9,439 nucleotides of DNA from Alphaproteobacteria bacterium (lineage in GTDB: Bacteria; Pseudomonadota; Alphaproteobacteria; UBA3830). Positions 1 through 6,121 of the stretch are shown here, piece by piece (position 1 is the stretch's first letter; the number at the start of each line of letters is the position of its first letter). Under the pieces are notes generated by a model, which saw only the letters and a list, made by a program, of their open reading frames with translations, had not been told where the DNA came from and ran no database searches. The stretch lies in contig BNWE01000045.1 in the NCBI GenBank assembly GCA_025998595.1, positions 1-9,439 of the forward strand. Reading direction: 5' to 3'. Made by a program: the position numbers and the translations under genes.

Positions 1-68
1 ATACAGTATGGGCTCCCCTTGTGTACCTTTCTCTATCATTCATCCTCTGAGTCTAAAACTTCTAATAC
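1..68. other. Left edge of window, no gene seen
   Basis: No coding region, promoter or RNA gene could be supported in these bases. The stretch lies outside the left inverted repeat. It shows no evident similarity to the sequence lying outside the right inverted repeat (5823 onward), so the homology between the two flanks stops sharply at position 69. Confidence 0.5.
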
Positions 69-120
69 GCTAAAGCAATTCACGCTAAAGCGTAAGGTTT
101 ATAACCGACCCGTGGAAAAT
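69..120 (+). repeat. 52-bp inverted repeat, left copy (IR-L)
   Basis: This segment matches the reverse complement of 5771-5822 at 49 of 52 positions, with mismatches clustered near its inner end. It contains two GCTAAAGC octamers (69-76 and 84-91). The second forms a small hairpin, ACGC-TAAA-GCGT at 82-93. The inner end (112-124, GTGGAAAATAAAA) recurs in reverse complement at 9255-9267 and 9427-9439. It points inward toward the NLR-like gene starting about 30 bp downstream and could supply its promoter: a TATAAC hexamer lies at 100-105, but no good -35 was seen. Because the equivalent right copy abuts an IS200-type remnant, it may be a solo insertion-sequence end; this is inference. Confidence 0.85.
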
Positions 121-148
121 AAAAACAAATTGCTCATCTAAAGAACAA

Positions 149-3100
149 TTGATAAGTTTTGTGGAGCAATCAGACAAATATCCACTTGTTATGCATCATT
201 ATAGAAATTTGGTAATCAATAATATGTTCGAGAATATTCTGCAAAACATTTCAAGAGAGATGGCTAGCAAGAAAATAGAATTACACATAGTTTGCCTTCT
301 TAAAAGCGAAACCGAGAAGGATTTACACTGTTGTAAGCTCGTCAAGCATCTGTCCATGTGCGGAATAACAGCAGATTTAGAATACAGAGACATAAGCAAC
401 ATCGAATTTTCCATGCGCAATCTTGTCCTTTTATGCTCAAGCTATGCTGCAAAAAAGCTTATGGAGAAACATCCTGAACAAATTAGAAACATCATATTTT
501 TTGCGGATGAAGCACTGATTGGCACTGGCACAAAAAACATATGCTATGGCAAACCAAATAACTATTACTTTGCAACATTAGAATTGATAAACATCTTTCA
601 CCATAGCAAACAGCTTGAAGAATCAGTAAACGATTTTAAACATTCTTACCATGACAAAACCTCCGATCTTTATGTAAAGAATACATCGACTCCTGAGGCT
701 ATTAATTGGAGAAAGAACAAATTTTTTAAATTCTCATCTGCGGCGGTTGTGTTAATTGCGTTAGTTTATGGTATGTTACTGCTGAAGAATTCAGATGATA
801 CAGAAAACATTGTACTGACAACACAATTTATTGGTAATGATATTTTGCTGCCACGTGAGGATATCATCCTTGCCATCGATTCAGCTTTTCAAAAACAAAA
901 TGGAGTGAAATTTGCGGTTTTAATAGGAGAAGGTGGTGCAGGAAAAACTGTAATATCTCGTCACTATCTACAAATAAAAAAAATCAATGTTAAAGCTGAA
1001 ATAAATGCTGAGACACGAGAGCGCATCTCTGAGGCTTTTCTGAATTTAGCGATTGTACTGGCTAATACCAAAGAATTACGAGAAAAACTTTCTTACATAC
1101 AAACCATTCCGGATCATGGTGTAAAGAACAAACAGCTAATCTCTTTTGTTTTTTCCAAGTTAAAAACAATCAATAATTGGTGTTTGCTTTTTGATAACGT
1201 AGATGACTTCGATTTGATACGTGATTTCATCCCCAATAATGACCAATCTTATCGAGGTGGAAGAGTAATCATTACCACCAGAAATGAAAATTTTAAAAAC
1301 ATAGGATCACTCCCAAACGGTAGTATCGTAAACATCGGCAACCTAAGTCCTGAAGAACAAACGAAACTGTTTTCTAGAATTTCATATGGCTATCAGACAC
1401 AAATTCCTCACAATAAATTGCAGGAAATCAAAGGTTTTTTAAAAAATATTCCTCTTTTGCCTCTGGATGTGTGTGCAGCAGCATATTATCTGAAAAACAC
1501 ACATATAACTTTTACCGAATATCTAAAGATTTCTCAAATGCCGGATAAGATTTCCGAAGAAATGCAAAAGACGTTTCTTAGCGAAGGCATCAATTACCAC
1601 AAGAGTCGCTATGGAATTATTTCATCAATTTTCAGTATTGTTTTGGAAGTAAACCATGAATTTAGAGAATTGCTGCTATTCACGTGTCTGTTGGATTCCC
1701 AGAACATCCCAACAAAGCTGCTAACTCAGTACAAAGATTTATCGACAGTTAGTGCTTTCATCCACAGTATGAAAAGGTTTTCAATGATAGCAGATAACGA
1801 AAAATCATTTTCTATACATAGGAATAATCAGGAAATTGGATTGCGATATATTTTGTCCACAATCTCTTCTCAAGAAAGAGCAAAATATATAGATGAAATC
1901 ATTAAAATCATGACTCCATATGAGAGCATAGCCTGGAATTGGTATGAAAAATATAGCAGCAAAATGTCTCTAGCAGAAAGAAAGGATTTCGTTATTCATG
2001 CAAAATCCTTGCTTAAAAAAATCGAATCCTGTTCTTTAGCGGATTCACAGCATAAATATGAAACTATGCTTTTGCTATCAATTTTGTATGCCTATGCAGA
2101 CATGGAACCGTACGACAAAATGCATGAACTGGCCGAAAAGATCCTGCGATTAAATAATGGCAACAATTGCATAAAAGACATTGACTTAGCCGTATTGCTG
2201 CTCTACAACGCGCATCTTTCCCGTAATTGTGATAAGAAAAGATGCGAAGAACTTTGTAAAAAATGCGTAGCTTTTTGCGATAAATTATCAGAAGCCAATA
2301 ACATCGCAACAATGGCAAAAATCTATCTAGCTCGGTTGTATTTTGATGATGGTAACTTTGAAAAAGCTCTGGAATTGCTGAATGAAATAGAAGAAAGAAT
2401 AACGCTAGGCATTAGCAGTAATGCTAAGTCGATTTATGCAGCGATAGTCAATCAATTTTTCATTTGTTCCATAAATTACTATGTCAATAAAACGATAACC
2501 TACGATCGTGTAAAGTATTTGGAGAAAGCGCTAGATATTTCTGGCGGAGGAAAAATGTGCCATGAGTCTGGAATAAAAGTAGCTGAATTACTGAGCAATG
2601 ACGTAATTATATCAGACATTATCTCTCTCAGACTTAATCTAATCCGTACCTACAATGTGTTTGGCGAAACACAAAAAGCAATGAGAAATTGCACAGAGAT
2701 AAAATTTTTGTACGATCAGATGGATAAAATGGGTATTGTTCCTCCTGTGCAGAGCCTCATATTCAAGAAAGAATACGCCCATACATTGCTGAGAAACAAC
2801 AATGTGGAAGAGGCATACAAAATATTGGCAGATGTTCTAAAGGCTACGAGCTTACATAAATCGATGTGCAGTTTTTTCGTGGCCATAGTTTACAAATCAG
2901 AAGCAGATATTCGGCTAAACAAGTTTGAGGAAGCTTATGAAGATTGCAAATTAGTACTGGTCGCTTCCGGCGATAAAAGTAATTATGCGAAATTGATAAC
3001 ATGCCAATGCCTCTATAATATGGCCATATCCAAATATAAGATGTTGGACAATAAAACCGCCATAAAACATTTCGAGGAATTTTTCAAAGCTTCGCGAGAA

Positions 3101-3298
3101 TTTTGCGAAGATTTTCTCGATAAAAACGTCTTTGAGCAACTCAAAAGTCAGAATACCTTTGAAATTACAAAAGATACATATGCAATAAACACATACCTAA
3201 AACACAGCCTGAAAATATTTACCGCCATTTATGGAGCAGATCACCCATTTGTAAAAGATTTCGTCGCAAAACAGTGTGTCGCTAACTCAGTTCACTGA
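149..3298 (+). CDS. NLR-like STAND protein: TIR/SEFIR-like region, membrane helix, NB-ARC, TPRs
   Basis: The product has 1049 residues. Residues about 40-150 alternate strands and helices like a divergent TIR or SEFIR domain (for example the strand NLVLLCSSYA at 91-100); this assignment is tentative. A hydrophobic helix at 192-212 is a probable membrane anchor. An NB-ARC core follows: P-loop GEGGAGKT (260-267), Walker B LLFDNVDD (346-353), sensor-type TTR (376-378), a GLPL-like PLLPL (435-439), and an HRNNQ motif (557-561) where the winged-helix MHD/HxxxQ signature belongs. From about 570 to the end the protein is helical with TPR-like pairs (clearest around 720-750 and 930-1000), and YGADHP near the end is typical of NB-ARC/TPR proteins. 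Such STAND ATPases switch to an oligomeric active state on ligand binding. The start is uncertain: TTG 149 gives the longest frame, GTG 161 and ATG 191 are alternatives, and none has a good ribosome site. Defence sensor or host-directed effector are both possible. Confidence 0.85.
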   Translation: MISFVEQSDKYPLVMHHYRNLVINNMFENILQNISREMASKKIELHIVCLLKSETEKDLHCCKLVKHLSMCGITADLEYRDISNIEFSMRNLVLLCSSYAAKKLMEKHPEQIRNIIFFADEALIGTGTKNICYGKPNNYYFATLELINIFHHSKQLEESVNDFKHSYHDKTSDLYVKNTSTPEAINWRKNKFFKFSSAAVVLIALVYGMLLLKNSDDTENIVLTTQFIGNDILLPREDIILAIDSAFQKQNGVKFAVLIGEGGAGKTVISRHYLQIKKINVKAEINAETRERISEAFLNLAIVLANTKELREKLSYIQTIPDHGVKNKQLISFVFSKLKTINNWCLLFDNVDDFDLIRDFIPNNDQSYRGGRVIITTRNENFKNIGSLPNGSIVNIGNLSPEEQTKLFSRISYGYQTQIPHNKLQEIKGFLKNIPLLPLDVCAAAYYLKNTHITFTEYLKISQMPDKISEEMQKTFLSEGINYHKSRYGIISSIFSIVLEVNHEFRELLLFTCLLDSQNIPTKLLTQYKDLSTVSAFIHSMKRFSMIADNEKSFSIHRNNQEIGLRYILSTISSQERAKYIDEIIKIMTPYESIAWNWYEKYSSKMSLAERKDFVIHAKSLLKKIESCSLADSQHKYETMLLLSILYAYADMEPYDKMHELAEKILRLNNGNNCIKDIDLAVLLLYNAHLSRNCDKKRCEELCKKCVAFCDKLSEANNIATMAKIYLARLYFDDGNFEKALELLNEIEERITLGISSNAKSIYAAIVNQFFICSINYYVNKTITYDRVKYLEKALDISGGGKMCHESGIKVAELLSNDVIISDIISLRLNLIRTYNVFGETQKAMRNCTEIKFLYDQMDKMGIVPPVQSLIFKKEYAHTLLRNNNVEEAYKILADVLKATSLHKSMCSFFVAIVYKSEADIRLNKFEEAYEDCKLVLVASGDKSNYAKLITCQCLYNMAISKYKMLDNKTAIKHFEEFFKASREFCEDFLDKNVFEQLKSQNTFEITKDTYAINTYLKHSLKIFTAIYGADHPFVKDFVAKQCVANSVH

Positions 3299-3343
3299 CG
3301 TTGGTACCACAGCAACCGCTATTTCTTCCCATATGCAAATTTC

Positions 3344-5296
3344 TCATGATGCTATGAAATTATTGGTAAAAGATGAAGCATTGTTTCTGTTAGCAGCAAT
3401 GTTTCCGATAATTTCCCCTAGAATTGCACCAGTGCTGCAAGCATTGCCAATCCTTGTAGGACTAGCATTTTCTTCTGATGAAGTAGCTTCGATATCGAAA
3501 ACGGCGCTGGCATACCTTTCAACAGATGGCAAGGCCGTTCGCGCAGGTGCGGCACTGCCCATTCTTGTAGAACTAGCATTTTCTTCTGCTGAAGTAGCTT
3601 CGATATTGAAAACAGAGCTAGCATACTTATCAACAGATGGCAAAGCCGTTCGTGCAGGTGTGGCACTGTCAATCCTTGAAAGACTAGCGTTTTCTTCTGC
3701 TGAAGTAGCTTCCGCATTGCAAGTACTGCTTGCATACCTTTCAACCGGTGGCGAAGCCGTTTTTGGATCCAACGTCACGTTGGCGATTTTGTAGCCGAAT
3801 TTTTGTGAGACCTGATCTCTGACAAAATTGCAGTCTGCTTTCATAAGAATTTCTCCGTCATTTTCCACCAGTTTCACATGAGTAAACCATTTGTTGTAGA
3901 GGTCTGGTGAGATCTGTTCTGCTATTTTTTTTCGAGCTTCCTTGCATCTTTGAGATTCCTGAACAGCATCGATGTGATCCATAGCGTTTTTTGCTTCTGC
4001 CAAGTCGTTTGGATGCGTTTTTGCATCGTTGATAATTTTCTCCAAAGATTGAGCAGAAGACGTTTTTTCTCCGTTATCAGGAAGAAAATCCAGTCCGATT
4101 TCGCTTTGAAAATGCTGCATGATATAATCTCTGGCAAATGTACTATCGGTTTTCATGTAAATTTCTGTGTAGATTTCTTCTGGAATTTCTTCAAAAATTT
4201 CCTCGTGTATCTCCACCAGTTCCACATGAGTGAACCAATTGTTATAATTTTCACAGGAGATTTTCTTTGCGATTTGTCTACGGATTTCCTTACATCTTTC
4301 GGATTCCTGAACTGTGTCGATGTGATTTGCTGTAATTTTTGCTGTGTCCTCAGGAACTACTGGAATTTCACTTGTTTTTGTGCCACACCACCCTGTTCTG
4401 AATTTATCGATGTTCACAAATCTTATCACCCAATCAATGGCCAAACGAAACGTGTCTTTCATGACAAATGCGCTTGTTTTGATCAGTTTCAGATATCGCT
4501 CCCATTCTTCCAGAGACTCATTAAATTTTCTCTTGAAAGCTGCTACGAGATATCTAGCGATTTGTTTATCCAAAACACATGGAAATTTAGGAAAAATTTT
4601 GTTCCAGATCCTAACCATATCCTGCACTATGGTTGGCTTGGCTTGTGTGACCGTGGTTGCATCAGTGGCGTTTACTGCTTCGACGCTAGTGTCTTCGCTA
4701 CATTCGGAAACGTGTGCTGATGCTAATTTCGGCGCTTCAGCATGAGAAGATACCTGTGTTGTAGACACCGAAGTCACTTGTACAGGTCTAGTACGTACTT
4801 TTTTTGTTGGCGTTTTCAAACCAGGATCACAGGAAGAATTTGAAACCGACGCAGTCGATTTATTAGATTTATTAATCTTTTGTAAATTGATATCTGTATA
4901 GATTGTGTCATTCTTTGTACCAGCCATTATATCACACAGGTTTGAATATACAACTTTTTCGACGTTGTTGTTCTGCAACCTGAGACATGCGCGCAGCTCC
5001 TCTATGTTCACGGAATAATATAACGTTTGATTTCGTTTGTTATAGTTTAGTTTTTTAGTATGTACTAGATTTCTTTCTCGAAGATCTTTTAATGCCCTAC
5101 AGAACGTACTTCTGGACACGCCCAATTTTTTCGCCCACACATCTTGGGTGTTATATATCCAGCGCCTACCATCTACGACTCTTCCGCTGTTTGTTTGTGC
5201 CCAAAAAATTATTTCCCCAAGAAGCGTGCCAGCCGTTTTACCAAAATACTGACGCAAATAACTTTTTACTTTATTTATTTTTTTCGTATCACACAT
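3344..5296 (-). CDS. Plasmid replication initiator with winged helix and two DnaA_N-like domains
   Basis: The product has 650 residues. Residues about 1-100 form a winged-helix DNA-binding domain (TQDVWAKKLGVSRSTFCRAL at 50-69). A Ser/Thr/Ala-rich linker runs to about 220. Residues 223-306 form a helical domain (VRIWNKIFPKF..., then WERYLKLIKTSAFVM) of a type known from replication proteins of Rickettsiales-like plasmids. Two tandem copies of a DnaA N-domain-like module follow (about 325-400 and 441-510), each with HIDxVQES...CKE and YNxWFTHVxLVE; in DnaA this fold contacts DnaB and DnaA partners. The tail (515-618) holds three 37-residue repeats rich in Ala, Ser, Thr and Glu. There is no AAA+ ATPase core, so it is not DnaA itself. 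The start ATG at 5296 has a strong ribosome site, GGAGGT, four bases upstream. It is convergent with the NLR-like gene, with 45 bp between the stops. The upstream RHH gene is probably its regulator. Confidence 0.85.
   Translation of the reverse strand: MCDTKKINKVKSYLRQYFGKTAGTLLGEIIFWAQTNSGRVVDGRRWIYNTQDVWAKKLGVSRSTFCRALKDLRERNLVHTKKLNYNKRNQTLYYSVNIEELRACLRLQNNNVEKVVYSNLCDIMAGTKNDTIYTDINLQKINKSNKSTASVSNSSCDPGLKTPTKKVRTRPVQVTSVSTTQVSSHAEAPKLASAHVSECSEDTSVEAVNATDATTVTQAKPTIVQDMVRIWNKIFPKFPCVLDKQIARYLVAAFKRKFNESLEEWERYLKLIKTSAFVMKDTFRLAIDWVIRFVNIDKFRTGWCGTKTSEIPVVPEDTAKITANHIDTVQESERCKEIRRQIAKKISCENYNNWFTHVELVEIHEEIFEEIPEEIYTEIYMKTDSTFARDYIMQHFQSEIGLDFLPDNGEKTSSAQSLEKIINDAKTHPNDLAEAKNAMDHIDAVQESQRCKEARKKIAEQISPDLYNKWFTHVKLVENDGEILMKADCNFVRDQVSQKFGYKIANVTLDPKTASPPVERYASSTCNAEATSAEENASLSRIDSATPARTALPSVDKYASSVFNIEATSAEENASSTRMGSAAPARTALPSVERYASAVFDIEATSSEENASPTRIGNACSTGAILGEIIGNIAANRNNASSFTNNFIAS
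3440..3754 (-). repeat. Three tandem 111-bp repeats in the 3' end of the rep gene
   Basis: On the - strand, units run 3754-3644, 3643-3533 and a shorter 3532 to about 3440. The period is exactly 111 bp, so the reading frame is kept and each unit encodes 37 residues: P-x-V-x-[KR]-Y-A-S, then x-E-A-T-S-[AS]-E-E-N-A-S, then a Pro/Ala/Arg-rich end. The copies differ by scattered substitutions, suggesting an older expansion rather than a sequencing artefact. The encoded tail is probably disordered. Confidence 0.9.
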
Positions 5297-5367
5297 TTAT
5301 ACCTCCAAAACATTAACAACTTTTTTTGGAATAAATGCCCGAAATCCCTTGATTGAGCCGCATATTT

Positions 5368-5410
5368 ATTATAGAATGCACTCACATTTAAACTTTTGTG
5401 AGTGTATTCT
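5368..5410 (-). promoter_or_regulatory. Probable rep promoter overlapped by a 14-bp inverted repeat (operator)
   Basis: A perfect TATAAT lies on the - strand at 5373-5368, about 70 bp before the rep start codon. Directly upstream is an inverted repeat with arms GAATGCACTCACA (5374-5386) and TGTGAGTGTATTC (5397-5409), with a single G-T type mismatch and a 10-base centre; one further A-T pair (5373/5410) extends the stem. The repeat covers the spacer and the region where the -35 would lie, and no good TTGACA match is present. That geometry fits an operator for a repressor, with the upstream RHH protein or Rep itself as candidates. It could instead act as an RNA hairpin if transcription starts at the RHH gene. 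Confidence 0.6.
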
Positions 5411-5438
5411 TATGGGTAAAGGGCACTTCCAAAACTTG

Positions 5439-5462
5439 AGCGGCTTGTTTATGCAAGTCGCT
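5439..5462 (-). terminator. Hairpin at the stop codon of the RHH gene, possible weak terminator
   Basis: The arms AGCGGCTTG (5439-5447) and CAAGTCGCT (5454-5462) form a 9-bp stem with one G-T pair and a 6-base loop. Read on the - strand, the hairpin begins within the RHH stop codon and is followed shortly by a TTTT run. The T-run is short, so termination would be partial at best, allowing some read-through into rep. Confidence 0.4.
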
Positions 5463-5676
5463 ACTTTTTTAAATCATTCGCAAGTTTCTCTAGTATTGCC
5501 TTCATTATCCAAGCTGTTCTTGTGTGTTTTTTCTCTTTTCTTACTGCATCAAGTCTGGCTAGGATACTAGATGGTATATCTAACGAAATCTTTTCTTTTC
5601 CTAATTTTATTTTCGAATCTTGATCCTCCAAAATATATTCCTTCTTTCCATAGATGTTCTCCGCGAACAAGTCCAT
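5461..5676 (-). CDS. Small ribbon-helix-helix protein, probable copy-number regulator
   Basis: The product has 71 residues. The C-terminal part fits the ribbon-helix-helix pattern: strand EKISLDIP (about 28-35), helix SSILARLDAVRKEKK, turn, then helix RTAWIMKAILEKLAND. RHH dimers bind palindromic operators through the strand. The gene sits immediately upstream of rep on the same strand, as copG does before repB in pMV158-type plasmids, so a role as transcriptional repressor of replication is a reasonable inference. The start is ambiguous. ATG 5676 has no ribosome site and overlaps a TATAAT (5680-5675) that has a TTGAAT 16 bp upstream, which would place transcription start inside the frame. 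TTG at 5631 has AAGGAA six bases before it and would give a 56-residue RHH protein. An antitoxin of the ParD type is less likely, since no toxin gene is adjacent. Confidence 0.75.
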   Translation of the reverse strand: MDLFAENIYGKKEYILEDQDSKIKLGKEKISLDIPSSILARLDAVRKEKKHTRTAWIMKAILEKLANDLKK

Positions 5677-5697
5677 TATATATGCTAAAAAATATTA

Positions 5698-5726
5698 TTC
5701 AAATATTATTTTGAAATATTTTTGAA
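5698..5726. promoter_or_regulatory. AT-rich TTCAAA/TTTGAA half-site cluster before the RHH gene
   Basis: TTCAAA at 5698-5703 and TTTGAA at 5710-5715 form an inverted repeat with a 6-bp spacer, and a further TTTGAA lies at 5721-5726, 11 bp from the second. The cluster overlaps the TTGAAT that would serve as -35 of the RHH gene. Autoregulation by the RHH product is the simplest reading. The surrounding 5677-5725 is nearly pure A and T and could also be a melting region for replication. Confidence 0.4.
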
Positions 5727-5741
5727 GACGATTGCGAATGG

Positions 5742-5779
5742 ATGGAAAATAGTTGTTTCTGATGTAATTAATTTTCCAT
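5742..5779. repeat. 9-bp inverted repeat at the inner edge of IR-R
   Basis: ATGGAAAAT at 5742-5750 is the exact reverse complement of ATTTTCCAT at 5771-5779, with a 20-bp centre. The right arm is also the inner end of the 52-bp inverted repeat. It may be an operator or a chance extension of the repeat; nothing else identifies it. Confidence 0.4.
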
Positions 5780-5822
5780 GGGCCGGGTATAAACCTTACG
5801 CTTTAGCGTGAATTGCTTTAGC
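5771..5822 (-). repeat. 52-bp inverted repeat, right copy (IR-R)
   Basis: This is the reverse-complement partner of 69-120 (49 of 52 identical). It contains GCTTTAGC octamers at 5800-5807 and 5815-5822; the first forms an ACGC-TTTA-GCGT hairpin (5798-5809). Its inner end lies 95 bp before the RHH/rep unit, so like the left copy it points into the block it bounds. It abuts the IS200-type remnant starting at 5823. The hairpin core and TTTA loop are the same as in the hairpin beyond that remnant, consistent with IS200-type end structures. Confidence 0.85.
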
Positions 5823-6017
5823 ATAATTGGAGGGCTCAAAAAGAAATACTGGGGATGCCATCTATGGGGCAAAGGTTATTTTTGCAGTACTGTTGGGGCA
5901 GTGACAGAGGAAATCGTAAAAAAATATATCGAAGATCAGAGAGATGAGGATTCTTCTTTCAAAGTGTGGGATGAAAAGAAGGATTTATCCTCAGTCGGCG
6001 GACCTTTAGGTCAATAA
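5823..6017 (+). pseudogene. tnpA: C-terminal remnant of an IS200/IS605-type transposase (TnpA)
   Basis: The frame from 5823 to the stop at 6015-6017 encodes about 64 residues matching the end of IS200-type Y1 transposases: LKKKYWGCHLWGKGYF, then STVGAVTEEIVKKYIEDQ. The Tyr of KKYIEDQ (codon at 5925-5927) is at the place of the catalytic tyrosine. The N-terminal half with the HUH metal-binding motif is missing (the family is usually about 130-155 residues), so the remnant cannot be an active transposase. The in-frame GTG at 5808 lies inside the inverted repeat and is not a credible start. A degraded copy that has lost its 5' part is the simplest explanation. Confidence 0.8.
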
Positions 6018-6024
6018 CATTCTT

Positions 6025-6038
6025 CGTGCTTTAGCACG
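6025..6038 (+). repeat. Hairpin beyond the tnpA remnant, probable IS right-end structure
   Basis: CGTGC-TTTA-GCACG forms a perfect 5-bp stem starting 7 bp after the remnant's stop. It shares the octamer GCTTTAGC (6028-6035) and TTTA loop with the hairpin of IR-R at 5798-5809. IS200/IS605 elements carry subterminal hairpins recognised by TnpA at both ends. Calling these two hairpins the left and right ends of an internally deleted copy is inference. Confidence 0.5.
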
Positions 6039-6084
6039 CTAGTAATTGAATTTCTATTAATTTGGGCGGCTAAAGATAGTGAGC

Positions 6085-6113
6085 TTGAAATATCTCGAAT
6101 GTCGCTCTATAAT
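6085..6113 (+). promoter_or_regulatory. Sigma70-type promoter of the partition operon
   Basis: TTGAAA (6085-6090) and TATAAT (6108-6113) are separated by exactly 17 bp. The predicted transcription start near 6120 falls directly before the GTAATAC array, so a protein bound to the array would sit on the start site. Confidence 0.75.
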
Positions 6114-6121
6114 TCATGTTT

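Noticed and set aside
3299..3343. Terminator between the convergent NLR and rep genes
   Set aside because: Only an 8-bp palindrome (TGGTACCA) is present, without a GC-rich stem or T-run in either direction.
3276..3794. A 172-codon + strand frame over the end of the NLR gene and the rep repeats
   Set aside because: It has a GTG start without a ribosome site, overlaps the NLR stop, and lies wholly antisense to the better supported Rep C-terminus. Its own repeats are simply the 111-bp DNA repeats read on the other strand.
3612..4575. Near-matches to DnaA boxes (such as TTATCCAAA around 4562-4570 and TTATCAACA around 3626-3634)
   Set aside because: Each has a mismatch to TTATNCACA, they are scattered inside the rep coding region, and no cluster is present, so they do not define an origin.
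3950..4745. Two + strand frames (256 and 133 codons) opposite rep
   Set aside because: They are Phe/Cys-rich antisense readings with no start signals or domains, lying opposite the DnaA_N-like and middle domains of Rep, which are clearly coding on the - strand.
5808..5822. GTG 5808 as a functional start for the transposase remnant
   Set aside because: The codon lies within the 52-bp inverted repeat, has no ribosome site, and would give a protein lacking the HUH motif. The remnant is better called a pseudogene.
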